Position numbers and translations under genes: made by a program. A stretch of DNA of 64,000 bases from an uncultured Oscillospiraceae bacterium (GTDB lineage Bacteria > Bacillota > Clostridia > Oscillospirales > Acutalibacteraceae), in NCBI GenBank assembly GCA_902465155.1, contig CABQLY010000012.1:1-64000 (forward strand), in the 5' to 3' direction. This document shows, piece by piece, positions 16,951 through 25,801 of this stretch. The notes below the pieces were generated by a model. The model saw nothing but the letters and a program-made list of their open reading frames with translations, ran no database searches and was not told the origin of the DNA. The first letter of the stretch is position 1; each line of letters opens with the position of its first letter.

Positions 16951-18303
16951 ATGGCATTTAAATCAGCGTATATGCAGCGCGTGTACGACACGGTTGCAGC
17001 CCGCAACAAGGGTGAGGACGAATTTTTACAGGCAGTTTACGAGGTTATGGAATCCTTAGAGCCGGTAGTAGAGCAGGACAGCCGCATTGAAAAATGGGGC
17101 ATTATGGAGCGCATTACCGAGCCGGAGCGCATGATTGTTTTTCGTGTTTCGTGGATGGACGACGCCGGCAAGGTTCAGGTAAACCGCGGCTACCGCGTTC
17201 AGTTTAACTCGGCCATTGGCCCGTACAAAGGCGGCCTGCGGCTGCACCCCTCGGTAAACGCTTCGGTTATTAAATTTTTAGGGTTTGAGCAAATTTTTAA
17301 AAACAGCTTAACCGGGCTGCCAATTGGCGGCGGCAAGGGCGGCTCCGATTTTGACCCCAAGGGTAAATCGGACGCGGAAATTATGCGTTTTTGCCAGGCC
17401 TTTATGACCGAGCTTTCTAAGCACATTGGCGCCGACACCGATGTTCCGGCCGGTGATATTGGCGTTGGCGGCCGCGAAATTGGCTTTTTGTTTGGCCAGT
17501 ACAAGCGCCTGCGCAACGAATTTACCGGCGTTTTAACCGGTAAGGGCTTAAATTACGGCGGCTCCTTAGCGCGTACCGAGGCAACCGGCTACGGCCTTTG
17601 CTACTACACGCAGGAAATGCTGAAATGCATGAAGGATACCTCCTTTGAGGGCAAAACGGTTGTTGTTTCGGGCTCCGGCAATGTTGCCATTTACGCAACC
17701 GAAAAGGCCACCGAGCTGGGCGGCAAGGTAGTTGCGCTTTCCGATTCTAACGGTTACATTTACGACGAAAAGGGCGTTGATTTAGCCGTTGTAAAGCAGA
17801 TTAAAGAGGTTGAGCGCGGCCGCATTAAAGAGTACGCCGAGCGCGTACCCGGCGCAAAGTATTTTGAGGGCTGCCGCGGCATTTGGACCATTCCGTGCGA
17901 TATTGCCCTGCCCTGCGCCACCCAAAACGAGCTGGATAAGGACGGCGCCGAGGCCTTAATTAAAAACGGCGTTATGGCGGTTGCCGAGGGTGCCAATATG
18001 CCCTCTACCCCCGAGGCCATTTTTGCCCTGCAAAAGGCCGGCGTGCTGTTTGGGCCGGCTAAGGCGGCCAACGCCGGCGGCGTTGCTACCTCGGCTTTAG
18101 AGATGAGCCAAAACTCCATGCGTTACAGCTGGACCTTTAAAGAGGTTGACGCCAAGCTGCACGATATTATGGTTAACATTTTCCACAACTCCTACAACGC
18201 TGCCGAAAAATTCGGCCTAAAGGGCAACCTGGTTGCCGGCGCCAACATTGCCGGGTTCTTAAAGGTTGCCGAGGCAATGATCGCCCAAGGCGTTGCCTAC
18301 TAA
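16951..18303 (+). CDS. gdhA: NADP-type glutamate dehydrogenase
   Basis: Interconverts glutamate and 2-oxoglutarate plus ammonia; this hexameric class usually works in ammonium assimilation. It has 450 residues, the size of the small NADP-type enzymes. Visible motifs are YKGGLRLHPSVN, PIGGGKGGSDFDPKG with the catalytic lysine, DVPAGDIGVGGREIG, and the dinucleotide fold VVVSGSGNVAIYA. The start is the ATG at 16951, preceded by AAGGAG; the upstream ATG in frame lacks a site. A hairpin and then a TetR gene follow. Confidence 0.95.
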   Translation: MAFKSAYMQRVYDTVAARNKGEDEFLQAVYEVMESLEPVVEQDSRIEKWGIMERITEPERMIVFRVSWMDDAGKVQVNRGYRVQFNSAIGPYKGGLRLHPSVNASVIKFLGFEQIFKNSLTGLPIGGGKGGSDFDPKGKSDAEIMRFCQAFMTELSKHIGADTDVPAGDIGVGGREIGFLFGQYKRLRNEFTGVLTGKGLNYGGSLARTEATGYGLCYYTQEMLKCMKDTSFEGKTVVVSGSGNVAIYATEKATELGGKVVALSDSNGYIYDEKGVDLAVVKQIKEVERGRIKEYAERVPGAKYFEGCRGIWTIPCDIALPCATQNELDKDGAEALIKNGVMAVAEGANMPSTPEAIFALQKAGVLFGPAKAANAGGVATSALEMSQNSMRYSWTFKEVDAKLHDIMVNIFHNSYNAAEKFGLKGNLVAGANIAGFLKVAEAMIAQGVAY

Positions 18304-18321
18304 TTTGTTTAAAAATGAACC

Positions 18322-18357
18322 GTGCCAAAAGCGACCCCTTTCGGCTGCCTTTGGCAC
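18322..18357 (+). terminator. Possible weak terminator or attenuator after gdhA
   Basis: GTGCCAAA (18322-18329) pairs with TTTGGCAC (18350-18357), followed only by CTGTTTT. It may reduce read-through from gdhA into the TetR gene. Confidence 0.45.
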
Positions 18358-18375
18358 CTGTTTTCGGAGGGCAAT

Positions 18376-18936
18376 ATGTCGAAGCTGACCGAGCAGGCCA
18401 TTAAGGCCTCCCTGCTAAAATTGCTGGAGGAACGTCCGCTCAGCCGTATTACGGTAAAGGATATTGTAGAGGATTGCGGCATTAACCGTAACTCCTTTTA
18501 CTACCATTTTGCCGATATTCCTACCCTGTTAGAGCAAATTATTACCGACGAGGCCGAAAAAATTATTGCCGAGCACCCGGCGGTAGAAACGCTGGAGCAG
18601 TGCATGGAGGCGGCAATATCCTTTGCGTTAAATTACAAAAGGGCCGTACTGCACATTTACAACTCGGCCAACCGCGATTTTTACGAGCAATCGCTGATGC
18701 GCATTTGCGAGCATGTTGTAACCGATTATTTTGACCTTTTAGCGCAGGATATTTCTGTTGACCCGAAAGACCGTGAGGTTTTAATTCGCTTTTACAAGTG
18801 CGAGTGTTTTGGCCAGATTATTGACTGGATGAACAACGGCATGAAGCCCGAGGCCCGCGAGCAGTTTCGCCGCTTGTGCGAGCTGCGGCAGGGCATTGCG
18901 TTTGAAACCCTTCGCAAAAATTTGCAGCAAAAGTAG
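18376..18936 (+). CDS. TetR-family transcriptional regulator
   Basis: A 186-residue regulator with a TetR helix-turn-helix at residues about 8-50 (RITVKDIVEDCGINRNSFYYHF) and an all-helical ligand domain. The C-terminal half (QIIDWMNNGM) resembles the DhaS-type subgroup. The ATG at 18376 has CGGAGGGC upstream and is preferred to the longer frame. It lies 72 bases after gdhA; whether it controls gdhA is not evident. A terminator follows. Confidence 0.88.
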   Translation: MSKLTEQAIKASLLKLLEERPLSRITVKDIVEDCGINRNSFYYHFADIPTLLEQIITDEAEKIIAEHPAVETLEQCMEAAISFALNYKRAVLHIYNSANRDFYEQSLMRICEHVVTDYFDLLAQDISVDPKDREVLIRFYKCECFGQIIDWMNNGMKPEAREQFRRLCELRQGIAFETLRKNLQQK

Positions 18937-19024
18937 CAAAGCTGTTTTAGCCGGTAAAAAGTAGGCTCTTAGGCTCTGCTGCCAAAACGGCTGCAAAAAT
19001 TTAAGTTTTAAGCTGTGTAACCCC

Positions 19025-19057
19025 GCGGCGCCCGGTAATTTTCGGGCGCCGCTTTTT
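19025..19057 (+). terminator. Terminator after the TetR gene
   Basis: GCGGCGCCCG (19025-19034) and CGGGCGCCGC (19043-19052), then five T. Confidence 0.88.
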
Positions 19058-19208
19058 GGGTTAAGAGCAGGCCGGCGGGAGAACTTTTGGGGCACATGAT
19101 TTTGGTGTTTGGCGCTGTCCGGGTCGAAGGTTTTTTGCGCTGCTCGGCATGAATTTTAAGCTTACCTGACCGGGCGTTATTGTAACCGTTATTGTAACTA
19201 ATTGTAAT

Positions 19209-19237
19209 TTTACATTCTAATATGCTTATGATAGAAT
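19209..19237 (+). promoter_or_regulatory. Promoter of the surface O-acylation cluster
   Basis: TTTACA (19209-19214), 17 bases, TAGAAT (19232-19237), about 38 bases before the lipoprotein start. Confidence 0.7.
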
Positions 19238-19274
19238 ATATATTGAAATAGCGGCGTTGGCGGAGGCTAAAAGA

Positions 19275-20717
19275 ATGTTTAGCAAAAATTTAACCCTAAA
19301 AAAACAAAAAAATAACCAAGGTTGCCCCTGTGGCGGTAGCAAAGGCTTACCGTGCAGGCTGGCAGCCTTTTTAGGCGTTTTTGCGCTGCTGCTTTGCGTG
19401 CCGGCCGGGTGCCAAAGCAAGGCGGCCGAGGCGCCCAACGCCAAGCTGCTGGTAAACGGCATTTTAACAGCCGGCGGTTTTGCCGCCCCAAGCCTTGTTT
19501 TTGGGCAGGGGGACGCCGAATATAACACCCGGTTTACCGCCATGTTTCACGGGGAACCTACCTTAGCGGCCGACGGCGCGTTTGCCGTTGCGGCCGATAT
19601 TGCGGCCGATGAAATTTCAATTTTAAAAGCCAAAAGCGGCGAAAGCACCGAGCCGCTGAAAGCGCTTTTGCAAACCCGCCTGCAAGAACAAATAGAGTGT
19701 TACCAAAGCTACTCCCCCAAAGATACCGCTAATTTAAAAAACGCCGAGCTGTTTTGCAAGGGCGATTTTGCCATTTTACTGGTTTCGGAAAAGGCGGCCG
19801 AAATGCGCACCCTTTGCGAGGACTTTTTAAAAAACCCGCAAACCCTGCCGCAGGCTGTGGCCGGCAGTGAGCCGGCAAGCTCAGCCGCAAGCTCGACGGG
19901 GCAGGCTTCCTCTGCGGCGTCATCTGTTCAAAGCTCGGCCCCGCAAAGCAGCAGCGCAAAGGCGCCGGTGCAGTCTAACACGGCTAAAAGCAGCAGCGCG
20001 GCCAGCAGCAAGGCGCCAAGTAAGGCCCCCTCTAAGCCGGCGGCAGCCGCCCCGGCCGAGCCGGTTTTAAACATTACTAAAACGCCCTATGTTTACGCTT
20101 ACGCCAACGATGTTCCGGCTTCGGCCGCGGTAGAAAACAGCTATTTTTCTACCGCCTTGTTTATTGGCAGCTCGCGGTTAGACGGTATTTTAGAATACTC
20201 TAAAATAACGGGGGCTGGGCGTTACGCCTACACCTCGCTGAATGTTTCGGCCGTGTTTAGCCGAAATGTTGTTAAAAGCAAAAACGGCAGCACCACCATT
20301 GCTAACGCCATTAAGGGCAAAAAATTTGCAAAATGCTATTTAGAGTTTGGGGTTAACGAAATGGGCTGGCCGCATTTAGAAACCTTTGCGCGGGAGTATA
20401 AAAAAATTATTACCTATGTGCGCCAGCAAAGCCCGGGCATTGAGGTTTATTTGTTAAATTTGTACCCGGTTACGGCCTCGCACTCGGCAAAACAGGCCGC
20501 CAAAAAAGGGGACGAAACCAACGCGAACATTAAAAAAATGAACGACCTGTTAGCCAAAATTGCCAAGGAAAACGGCGTTTACCTGGTAAACTTAGCGGCC
20601 GCGGTTTGCAACCAAAACGGCGTGCTGCCCGAGGGCTGCAGCACCGACGGCGTGCACGCCAACGCCGCTACCAGCCGCAGCCTAATGCAGTACATTAAAA
20701 CGCACACCCACCGCTAA
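19275..20717 (+). CDS. DUF4358-SGNH hydrolase fusion lipoprotein
   Basis: A 480-residue exported protein. A signal segment ends in the lipobox VPAGC (about residue 45), giving a lipid-anchored protein. Residues about 60-190 match DUF4358, a lipoprotein family often found near MBOAT genes. A linker rich in Ser, Ala, Pro and Lys (about 195-260) leads to an SGNH/GDSL-like esterase domain with FIGSSRLDG (nucleophile region), EFGVNEMG and STDGVHANA (Asp/His). The start is the ATG at 19275 with GGAGG upstream. With the MBOAT and DHHW genes that follow, a role in transferring or removing acyl groups on a surface polymer is likely. Confidence 0.8.
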   Translation: MFSKNLTLKKQKNNQGCPCGGSKGLPCRLAAFLGVFALLLCVPAGCQSKAAEAPNAKLLVNGILTAGGFAAPSLVFGQGDAEYNTRFTAMFHGEPTLAADGAFAVAADIAADEISILKAKSGESTEPLKALLQTRLQEQIECYQSYSPKDTANLKNAELFCKGDFAILLVSEKAAEMRTLCEDFLKNPQTLPQAVAGSEPASSAASSTGQASSAASSVQSSAPQSSSAKAPVQSNTAKSSSAASSKAPSKAPSKPAAAAPAEPVLNITKTPYVYAYANDVPASAAVENSYFSTALFIGSSRLDGILEYSKITGAGRYAYTSLNVSAVFSRNVVKSKNGSTTIANAIKGKKFAKCYLEFGVNEMGWPHLETFAREYKKIITYVRQQSPGIEVYLLNLYPVTASHSAKQAAKKGDETNANIKKMNDLLAKIAKENGVYLVNLAAAVCNQNGVLPEGCSTDGVHANAATSRSLMQYIKTHTHR

Positions 20718-21043
20718 CCCCCGGTTTGTAAGCGGCGCGCCTTTGGCCGGCAAGGCAAGGGCGCCCCTTGGGGCTTTTGCGCAGCTTGTTTTTCGTGCGG
20801 TTTGGTTTTGCGCAGTGTATTTTTCTGGTTGGTTTAATTTTTTTGCCAGTTTTCGCGGCGGTTTTTTGCTGTTTTGGTTTTTTTGCCTGCGGCGGTTAAG
20901 GCTTTGGGCAAAGCGGTAAAGCGGGCTTTAACTTGGGCTTTAGGGCCGGGTTTGTTAGGCGGGCCTGCAAAGCCGGTTTTAATCCTGTTTTGGCTGCCGG
21001 CAACGGCATTGTTCAACATAAAATAAAAGGAGGATAGCGCACC
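20718..21043. other. Gene-free spacer
   Basis: A G- and T-rich stretch with repeated GCGGTTTTTTGC / TTTGCGCAG-like runs. No convincing gene, terminator or structured RNA is seen; the MBOAT ribosome site AAAAGGAGG lies at its end (about 21026-21034). Confidence 0.5.
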
Positions 21044-22456
21044 GTGGTTTTCAGCAGCATATTATTTATTTGTTTATTTTTGCCTATTACAATAACGGTT
21101 TGTCTGCTGCTGCCGGCCCGGTGGCGCAACGCCTTTTTGCTGGTTGCCAGCCTTGTTTTTTACGCCTGGGGCGAGCCAAAGTATTTGCTTTTAATGGCGG
21201 CAACGGCGCTGGTAGATTATTTTGCCGGCCGCGGCATTGGCAGGCTGCAAAAGCTTAACAAAAAGCGGGCGGCCAAAACGGTTTTGGCGCTTTGCGTTAC
21301 GCTAAACCTTTTAAGCCTTTGCTTTTTTAAGTACACCGGCTTTATTTTGCAAAATGTTAGCAGTCTGCTGGGGCGGCAAAGCCCGGTTTTTGCCGTGGCG
21401 CTGCCGGTTGGCATTTCGTTTTACACCTTTCAAACCCTTTCGTATGTTATTGATGTTTACCGCGGGCGGGTGCGGGTGCAAAAAAACTTTGTAGATTTTT
21501 TTATGTTTGTAACCATATTCCCTCAGCTAATTGCCGGGCCGATTGTGCGGTACAGCGAAATTGAGCCGGAGCTGACCTACCGCCCCCTGCACGCCGCCGA
21601 ATTTGCCAACGGGGTGCTGCGGTTTTGCGTTGGGCTGGGCAAAAAGGTTGTTTTGGCCAACAGCTTAGGGCAAATTTTTAACAGCGGCATTGCCGAGCAG
21701 GATAGTTTTTTAACTGTTTTTACGGCCTGCCTGGCCTTTATGCTGCAAATTTATTTTGATTTTTCGGGCTACTCCGATATGGCCATTGGCATGGGGCTAA
21801 TGTTGGGCTTTTATTTTCCCGAAAACTTTAATTACCCTTACGAATCGGTTAGCATTACCGATTTTTGGCGCCGTTGGCACAAAACGCTTTCGGCCTGGTT
21901 TTTAGAGTATTTGTACATACCGTTAGGGGGCAACCGCAAGGGCAAAGCACGGCAAATTTTTAATTTATTTGTTGTTTGGGTGCTAACCGGGCTGTGGCAC
22001 GGGGCCGATTGGAACTTTTTGCTTTGGGGGCTTTACTTTTTTGTTATTTTAGTGGCCGAAAAGCTGTTTTTGCTGCGGCTGCTGGCAAAGCTGCCGACGC
22101 TGCTAAGGCACCTGTACGCACTGTTGCTGGTGTTCTTGGGCTGGGTGCTGTTTTCGGCCAACGGGCTGGGCGGGCTTTTGGCAACGCTGCGGGCGCTGTT
22201 TGGCGGCGCGCCCTTTGCCAGCGGCACCGGCTGTTACCTGCTGGTAACGGCGCTGCCGCTGTTTGCCCTTAGCGCGGTGGCGGCAACCCACTACCCCAAG
22301 GCGCTGCTGTTAAAGCTAAAGGGGCGGGCGCAAACCGCCCTTGCCCAAAACGGCCTGCTGCTGTTGCAGGGGGCGGGTGCCTTTTTGCTGCTGCTGTTAA
22401 GCCTTGCCCTGCTTACCGGCGACAGCTACAATCCGTTTTTATACTTTAGGTTTTAA
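21044..22456 (+). CDS. MBOAT-family O-acyltransferase (AlgI/DltB-like)
   Basis: A 470-residue polytopic membrane protein of the AlgI/PatA type, which moves acyl groups across the membrane to an exported polymer. Family motifs: PVGISFYTFQTLSYVIDVYRG, the invariant region DFWRRWHKTLSAW, and LTGLWHGADWNF with the catalytic histidine. It starts at GTG with AAAAGGAGG ten bases upstream. The neighbouring SGNH lipoprotein and DHHW protein are the usual extracytoplasmic partners. The acceptor polymer is not known. Confidence 0.92.
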   Translation: MVFSSILFICLFLPITITVCLLLPARWRNAFLLVASLVFYAWGEPKYLLLMAATALVDYFAGRGIGRLQKLNKKRAAKTVLALCVTLNLLSLCFFKYTGFILQNVSSLLGRQSPVFAVALPVGISFYTFQTLSYVIDVYRGRVRVQKNFVDFFMFVTIFPQLIAGPIVRYSEIEPELTYRPLHAAEFANGVLRFCVGLGKKVVLANSLGQIFNSGIAEQDSFLTVFTACLAFMLQIYFDFSGYSDMAIGMGLMLGFYFPENFNYPYESVSITDFWRRWHKTLSAWFLEYLYIPLGGNRKGKARQIFNLFVVWVLTGLWHGADWNFLLWGLYFFVILVAEKLFLLRLLAKLPTLLRHLYALLLVFLGWVLFSANGLGGLLATLRALFGGAPFASGTGCYLLVTALPLFALSAVAATHYPKALLLKLKGRAQTALAQNGLLLLQGAGAFLLLLLSLALLTGDSYNPFLYFRF

Positions 22457-22755
22457 TTTTGCGCTTTTCGTTTGCCGAAACTTGGTTTTTGGCGAACGAA
22501 AAACAACCGCGGGCAACTAAGGCGGCTGTGAGCAACCAAGAGTAACGGCGCCGACAAAAAGCGGCTGAAAGCAGGCCGAAAACGCGGTGAGCGAATGAAG
22601 CGTAACTGCGGGGAACCGGGAACAGTGGCAGGCATACGAAAAGCGTTTGCCGGCGCTTAGGAAGCAACAGCGCTAAAGTAAAATTTAAGTTAATTTTTAA
22701 AAATTGCAATTATTTAAATTGCTTACCAATTTTTTTACCGAAGGGGGGCTTACCA
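22457..22755. other. Spacer with an inverted repeat
   Basis: TTTTCGTTTGCC (22465-22476) and GGCGAACGAAAA (22491-22502) form an 11-of-12 inverted repeat just after the MBOAT stop, with no T run on the plus strand. The remaining 230 bases contain no evident gene. Confidence 0.55.
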
Positions 22756-23970
22756 GTGCAAAAACAAAACAAAAAAGTGGGCGCCGGGCGCCGGCTGCTT
22801 TGCCTTTTTATTAGCGGGGTATTTTTGTTTGGCACCCTGCTGCTGGGGGTTTTGCTGTTTGCCCTGCCGCAGCAAACCTTTTCGCCGCGCGAAAACCGTG
22901 TGCTGCAAACGCTGCCAAAGGCAACGGCCGAGGGCGTTTTTTCGGGCAAATGGCAAGAGCAGTTTAACACCTTTACGGCCGACCAGCTGGCGGGCCGCAG
23001 CACCCTTACCGCTTTTGGCAACAATTTTTTGTACCTTTTAGGTCGGCGAGATTTAAACGGCACCTACATTGGTAAAGGGCCGGACGGCGAATTCAGATTT
23101 TTTGAGACCCCGCCCGAAACCGACCGCAGCAGCCAAAACTTGGCGGAGCTTGCGGCATTTGCCGAAAAAGCAACGGGCGCCGAGCTTACCCTAATGCTTT
23201 GCCCCTCGGCGGGCAGCGTTTACAGCGGCTGCCTGCCCCGGTTTGCCACCCCGTTTAGCAGCGCGCAGCAGCAACAAAAGGCGCAGCAAGCCTTGGGCAG
23301 CCGGGCGTTAAATTTGTTGCCGGCCTTGCAGGCGGCCGCGGCCGAAAACGGCAGCCTTTATTTTAAAACCGACCACCACTGGACGGTTCAGGGCGCCTAC
23401 ACGGCGTATTTAGCGTATTGCCGGGCGCAGGGCCTTACCCCGGCCAAGGGCGCCGGGGAGTTTGAGGCGGTTTCGCACAGCTTTTTAGGAACGCTGTATG
23501 CCAAAACGCTGCTTTACGGCACAAAGCCCGAGGCGTTGGAGCGCACCAGGCTGAACACCGGCGATGTTACAGTGCAGGTGGCGGCGGCCGGCGGCTACTG
23601 CCAAAGCGGGCAAACGGTTGTAAGCACGCTGCAGCCGGCCCTGCTCTACCGGCCGGAGGCCTTACAGCAAAGCGACGAGTACCAGTACTTTTTAGGGGGC
23701 AACGCCGGGCTTACCGTGCTGGAAAATCAAAGCCTTACCGGCGGGCAAACGCTGCTGGTTTTTAAAGATTCGTTTGCCAATTGCTTTGCCCCGTTTTTAA
23801 CCGCGCATTACCGGCGGGTTATTTTGCTGGACGCGCGTTATTTTAAAGGTGACCTTAGCGCCGTGCTGCGGGAGTTTGCCCCGCAAAAGCTGCTGGCGCT
23901 GTACGAAAGCAACAATTTTGCGGTCGACAACCGTTTAGCCCCGCTGTTCAACGGCTTTACCGGGCAATAG
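22756..23970 (+). CDS. DHHW-family protein (AlgX/AlgJ-like SGNH)
   Basis: A 404-residue protein with one N-terminal membrane segment (about 12-38) and an exported domain. FKTDHHWTVQGAY carries the DHHW signature and FKDSFANCFAPFL the DSF motif of AlgX/AlgJ-like SGNH acetyltransferases, which transfer acetyl groups delivered by an MBOAT protein. It starts at GTG after AAGGGGGGC. It completes the O-acylation cluster and is followed by a strong terminator. Confidence 0.87.
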   Translation: MQKQNKKVGAGRRLLCLFISGVFLFGTLLLGVLLFALPQQTFSPRENRVLQTLPKATAEGVFSGKWQEQFNTFTADQLAGRSTLTAFGNNFLYLLGRRDLNGTYIGKGPDGEFRFFETPPETDRSSQNLAELAAFAEKATGAELTLMLCPSAGSVYSGCLPRFATPFSSAQQQQKAQQALGSRALNLLPALQAAAAENGSLYFKTDHHWTVQGAYTAYLAYCRAQGLTPAKGAGEFEAVSHSFLGTLYAKTLLYGTKPEALERTRLNTGDVTVQVAAAGGYCQSGQTVVSTLQPALLYRPEALQQSDEYQYFLGGNAGLTVLENQSLTGGQTLLVFKDSFANCFAPFLTAHYRRVILLDARYFKGDLSAVLREFAPQKLLALYESNNFAVDNRLAPLFNGFTGQ

Positions 23971-24035
23971 GCCTTTGGCGTTGGCTTTATTGGCCTTAAG
24001 CCTTAGCGCCCGGCGGCGCCATTTTAACAAAAAAC

Positions 24036-24093
24036 AACCCCCTTAAGCGTTTTGGCAAGGTTGCCAATGCTTTAAGGGGGTTAAAATTTTTTT
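24036..24093. terminator. Bidirectional terminator
   Basis: AACCCCCTTAA and its mirror TTTAAGGGGGTT flank a 23-base loop. A T run follows on the plus strand (24087-24093) and a T-rich stretch on the minus strand, so both the DHHW gene and the OadB operon can end here. Confidence 0.85.
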
Positions 24094-24181
24094 GCCTTAG
24101 GCAATCGGTAAAAAGCAAAACCTATTGCCAAATCAAAAGTCCAACCGCGGCGCACGCTTTAAAAGCACAAAATTGCGGCGG

Positions 24182-24328
24182 TTATTTTTTACGGGTGGTT
24201 AGCTTGTTCAGCAGCAGGGTAGAAACAATCAGCACGCCAATAACAATAAAAATACCCAGCATGCCAATGCCCATTTTATCTAAATTTTTTACAAACATTT
24301 CGGGTTGAAATGCGGCAAGTTGAAACAT
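24182..24328 (-). CDS. OadG-related small membrane subunit, 48 residues
   Basis: A very short gene read from the sequence: 48 codons, beginning MFQLAAFQPE, with one membrane helix (about 20-41, GIGMLGIFIVIGVLIVSTLL) and a basic C-terminus. The pattern matches the membrane anchor of sodium-pump decarboxylase gamma subunits (OadG) without the cytoplasmic tail. It starts 27 bases after the OadB-like stop, with an AAAGGGGC ribosome site, and a terminator follows. It probably assembles with the OadB-like protein. No alpha subunit or biotin carrier gene is nearby. Confidence 0.82.
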   Translation of the reverse strand: MFQLAAFQPEMFVKNLDKMGIGMLGIFIVIGVLIVSTLLLNKLTTRKK

Positions 24329-24355
24329 TTTAATTACGCCCCTTTACAGTTTAGT

Positions 24356-25480
24356 TTACATAAAAAAGTTTAACACCAGACCGCCGGCAATAACCGAGGC
24401 AATTTGCCCCGAAACATTTACGCCAATGGAGTGCATAAGCAAAAAGTTTTGCGGATCCTCCTGCAGGCCCATTTTGTGTACAATGCGGCCCGACATGGGG
24501 AACGCCGAAATGCCGGCAGCGCCGATCATAGGGTTAATTTTATTTTTTAAGAACAGGTTTAAAAATTTAGCAAACAGCACGCCGCCGGCGGTATCCATAA
24601 TAAAAGCCACCAGGCCAAGGCCCAAAATTAGCAGGGTGTTGGGGGTTAAAAAGTCCTCCGCGCGCATTTTGCTGGCAATGGTAATGCCCAAAAAAATGGT
24701 TATTAAATTGGCCAGCACTTTTTGCGCCGTTTCGGAAAGGGAGTTTAGCACCCCGCACTCGCGAATTAAATTGCCGAACATTAAAAATCCAACTAAAGCT
24801 ACGGATGCCGGAGCCACAATGCCAGCTACCACCGTGATAATAATAGGGAACAAAATGCGGGTTGTTTTAGAAACCTCGTGCTGCTCGTACGGCATGCGAA
24901 TCAGCCGCTCTTTTTTTGTTGTGAGCAGCTTAATTACCGGCGGCTGAATAATGGGCACCAGCGCCATGTAGGAGTAGGCCGCTATCATAATAGCACCAAG
25001 GTAATTAGAACCTAACTTTTGCGCCACAACAATAGAGGTTGGGCCGTCGGCCGCGCCAATAATGGCAATAGAGGCGGCGTCTTTTAAATCAAAGAACATA
25101 GAGGCCAGGCACAGGGTAAAGAAAATGCCGAACTGGGCCGCCGCGCCAAACAGCATGAGCTTGGGGTTAGAAAGCAGGGGGCCAAAGTCGATCATGGCGC
25201 CAATGCCAATAAACAAAATTAGGGGGAACAGCTCGTTGGCAATGCCGGCGCTAAATAAAACATCCAGCGCGCCAACCTCTTTTATGCCGTTGGTTATTTG
25301 GGTAACGGCGCCCGAAAGCGGCAGGTTTACCAAAATGGCCCCAAAGCCAATTGGCAGCAGCAGGCTGGGCTCCATATCCTTTTTAATAGCCAGGTAGATC
25401 AGCACGCCGCCAATAATCCACATGACCACCTGCTGCCAGGTAATGTTCAGCAGGTTTTGGTACAAAATTTCCATTTTCAT
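24356..25480 (-). CDS. Sodium-translocating decarboxylase beta subunit (OadB-like)
   Basis: A 374-residue inner-membrane protein of the OadB/GcdB/MmdB family, which couples decarboxylation of carboxybiotin to sodium export. Motifs include IGIGAMIDFGPLL, GAADGPTSIVV with the essential membrane aspartate (about residue 145), GISAFPMSGR and NVSGQIASVIAGG. Start: ATG after AAAAAAGGAGC. The only companion is the 48-residue OadG-like gene; no carboxyltransferase alpha subunit lies in the window. It is preceded by its own promoter and a yybP-ykoY-type riboswitch with a terminator, so expression should rise with Mn2+. That control is unusual for this family and leaves open what the protein transports. 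Confidence 0.92.
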   Translation of the reverse strand: MKMEILYQNLLNITWQQVVMWIIGGVLIYLAIKKDMEPSLLLPIGFGAILVNLPLSGAVTQITNGIKEVGALDVLFSAGIANELFPLILFIGIGAMIDFGPLLSNPKLMLFGAAAQFGIFFTLCLASMFFDLKDAASIAIIGAADGPTSIVVAQKLGSNYLGAIMIAAYSYMALVPIIQPPVIKLLTTKKERLIRMPYEQHEVSKTTRILFPIIITVVAGIVAPASVALVGFLMFGNLIRECGVLNSLSETAQKVLANLITIFLGITIASKMRAEDFLTPNTLLILGLGLVAFIMDTAGGVLFAKFLNLFLKNKINPMIGAAGISAFPMSGRIVHKMGLQEDPQNFLLMHSIGVNVSGQIASVIAGGLVLNFFM

Positions 25481-25554
25481 GCTCCTTTTTTAAATTAATT
25501 TTGCAGTTTGCTTTTATTACAATTGGGCCTAAAACGGCACCAAAAGGGCAACAG

Positions 25555-25680
25555 AAAAAGACTCTTATTGCGCGCCAAGGCACAATAAGAGTCTTGCTTT
25601 TTCATACAACAGCGGGCAAAAGCCGTATTGACGCAAATTGTAACGGCCGAAAGGGCCGCAAGCTACTCCCTCTTACAGAA
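25555..25680 (-). ncRNA. yybP-ykoY (manganese) riboswitch with terminator switch
   Basis: Read on the minus strand, GGAGUAGC (25669-25662) follows UAAGAG; later come GCGUCAAUACGGC and, at the end, GCAAGA followed by CUCUUA. These are the conserved parts of the yybP-ykoY aptamer: L1, the GUCA segment and L3 (GCAAGA). P1 pairs 25670-25675 with 25586-25591. The 3' strand of P1 is also the 5' arm of a perfect 13-base terminator hairpin (25583-25595 with 25558-25570) ending in UUUUU. Aptamer and terminator therefore exclude each other, so ligand binding should allow read-through. The known ligand of the class is Mn2+. The gene controlled is the OadB-like subunit. Confidence 0.85.
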
Positions 25681-25698
25681 GAAAAATTTAACAACCCT

Positions 25699-25727
25699 AT
25701 TATAAACAATTTTAAACCAAATTGCAA
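25699..25727 (-). promoter_or_regulatory. Promoter of the riboswitch-OadB transcript
   Basis: On the minus strand TTGCAA (25727-25722), 17 bases, TATAAT (25704-25699). The start falls about 15-20 bases before the aptamer. Confidence 0.8.
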
Positions 25728-25801
25728 GGTTTTTTTAAAGCTTTTAAATTTTTGCCGTTTGGCCCCGGCGTTTGCCAAACCAAACGGCGGTTGCTTTACT
25801 T

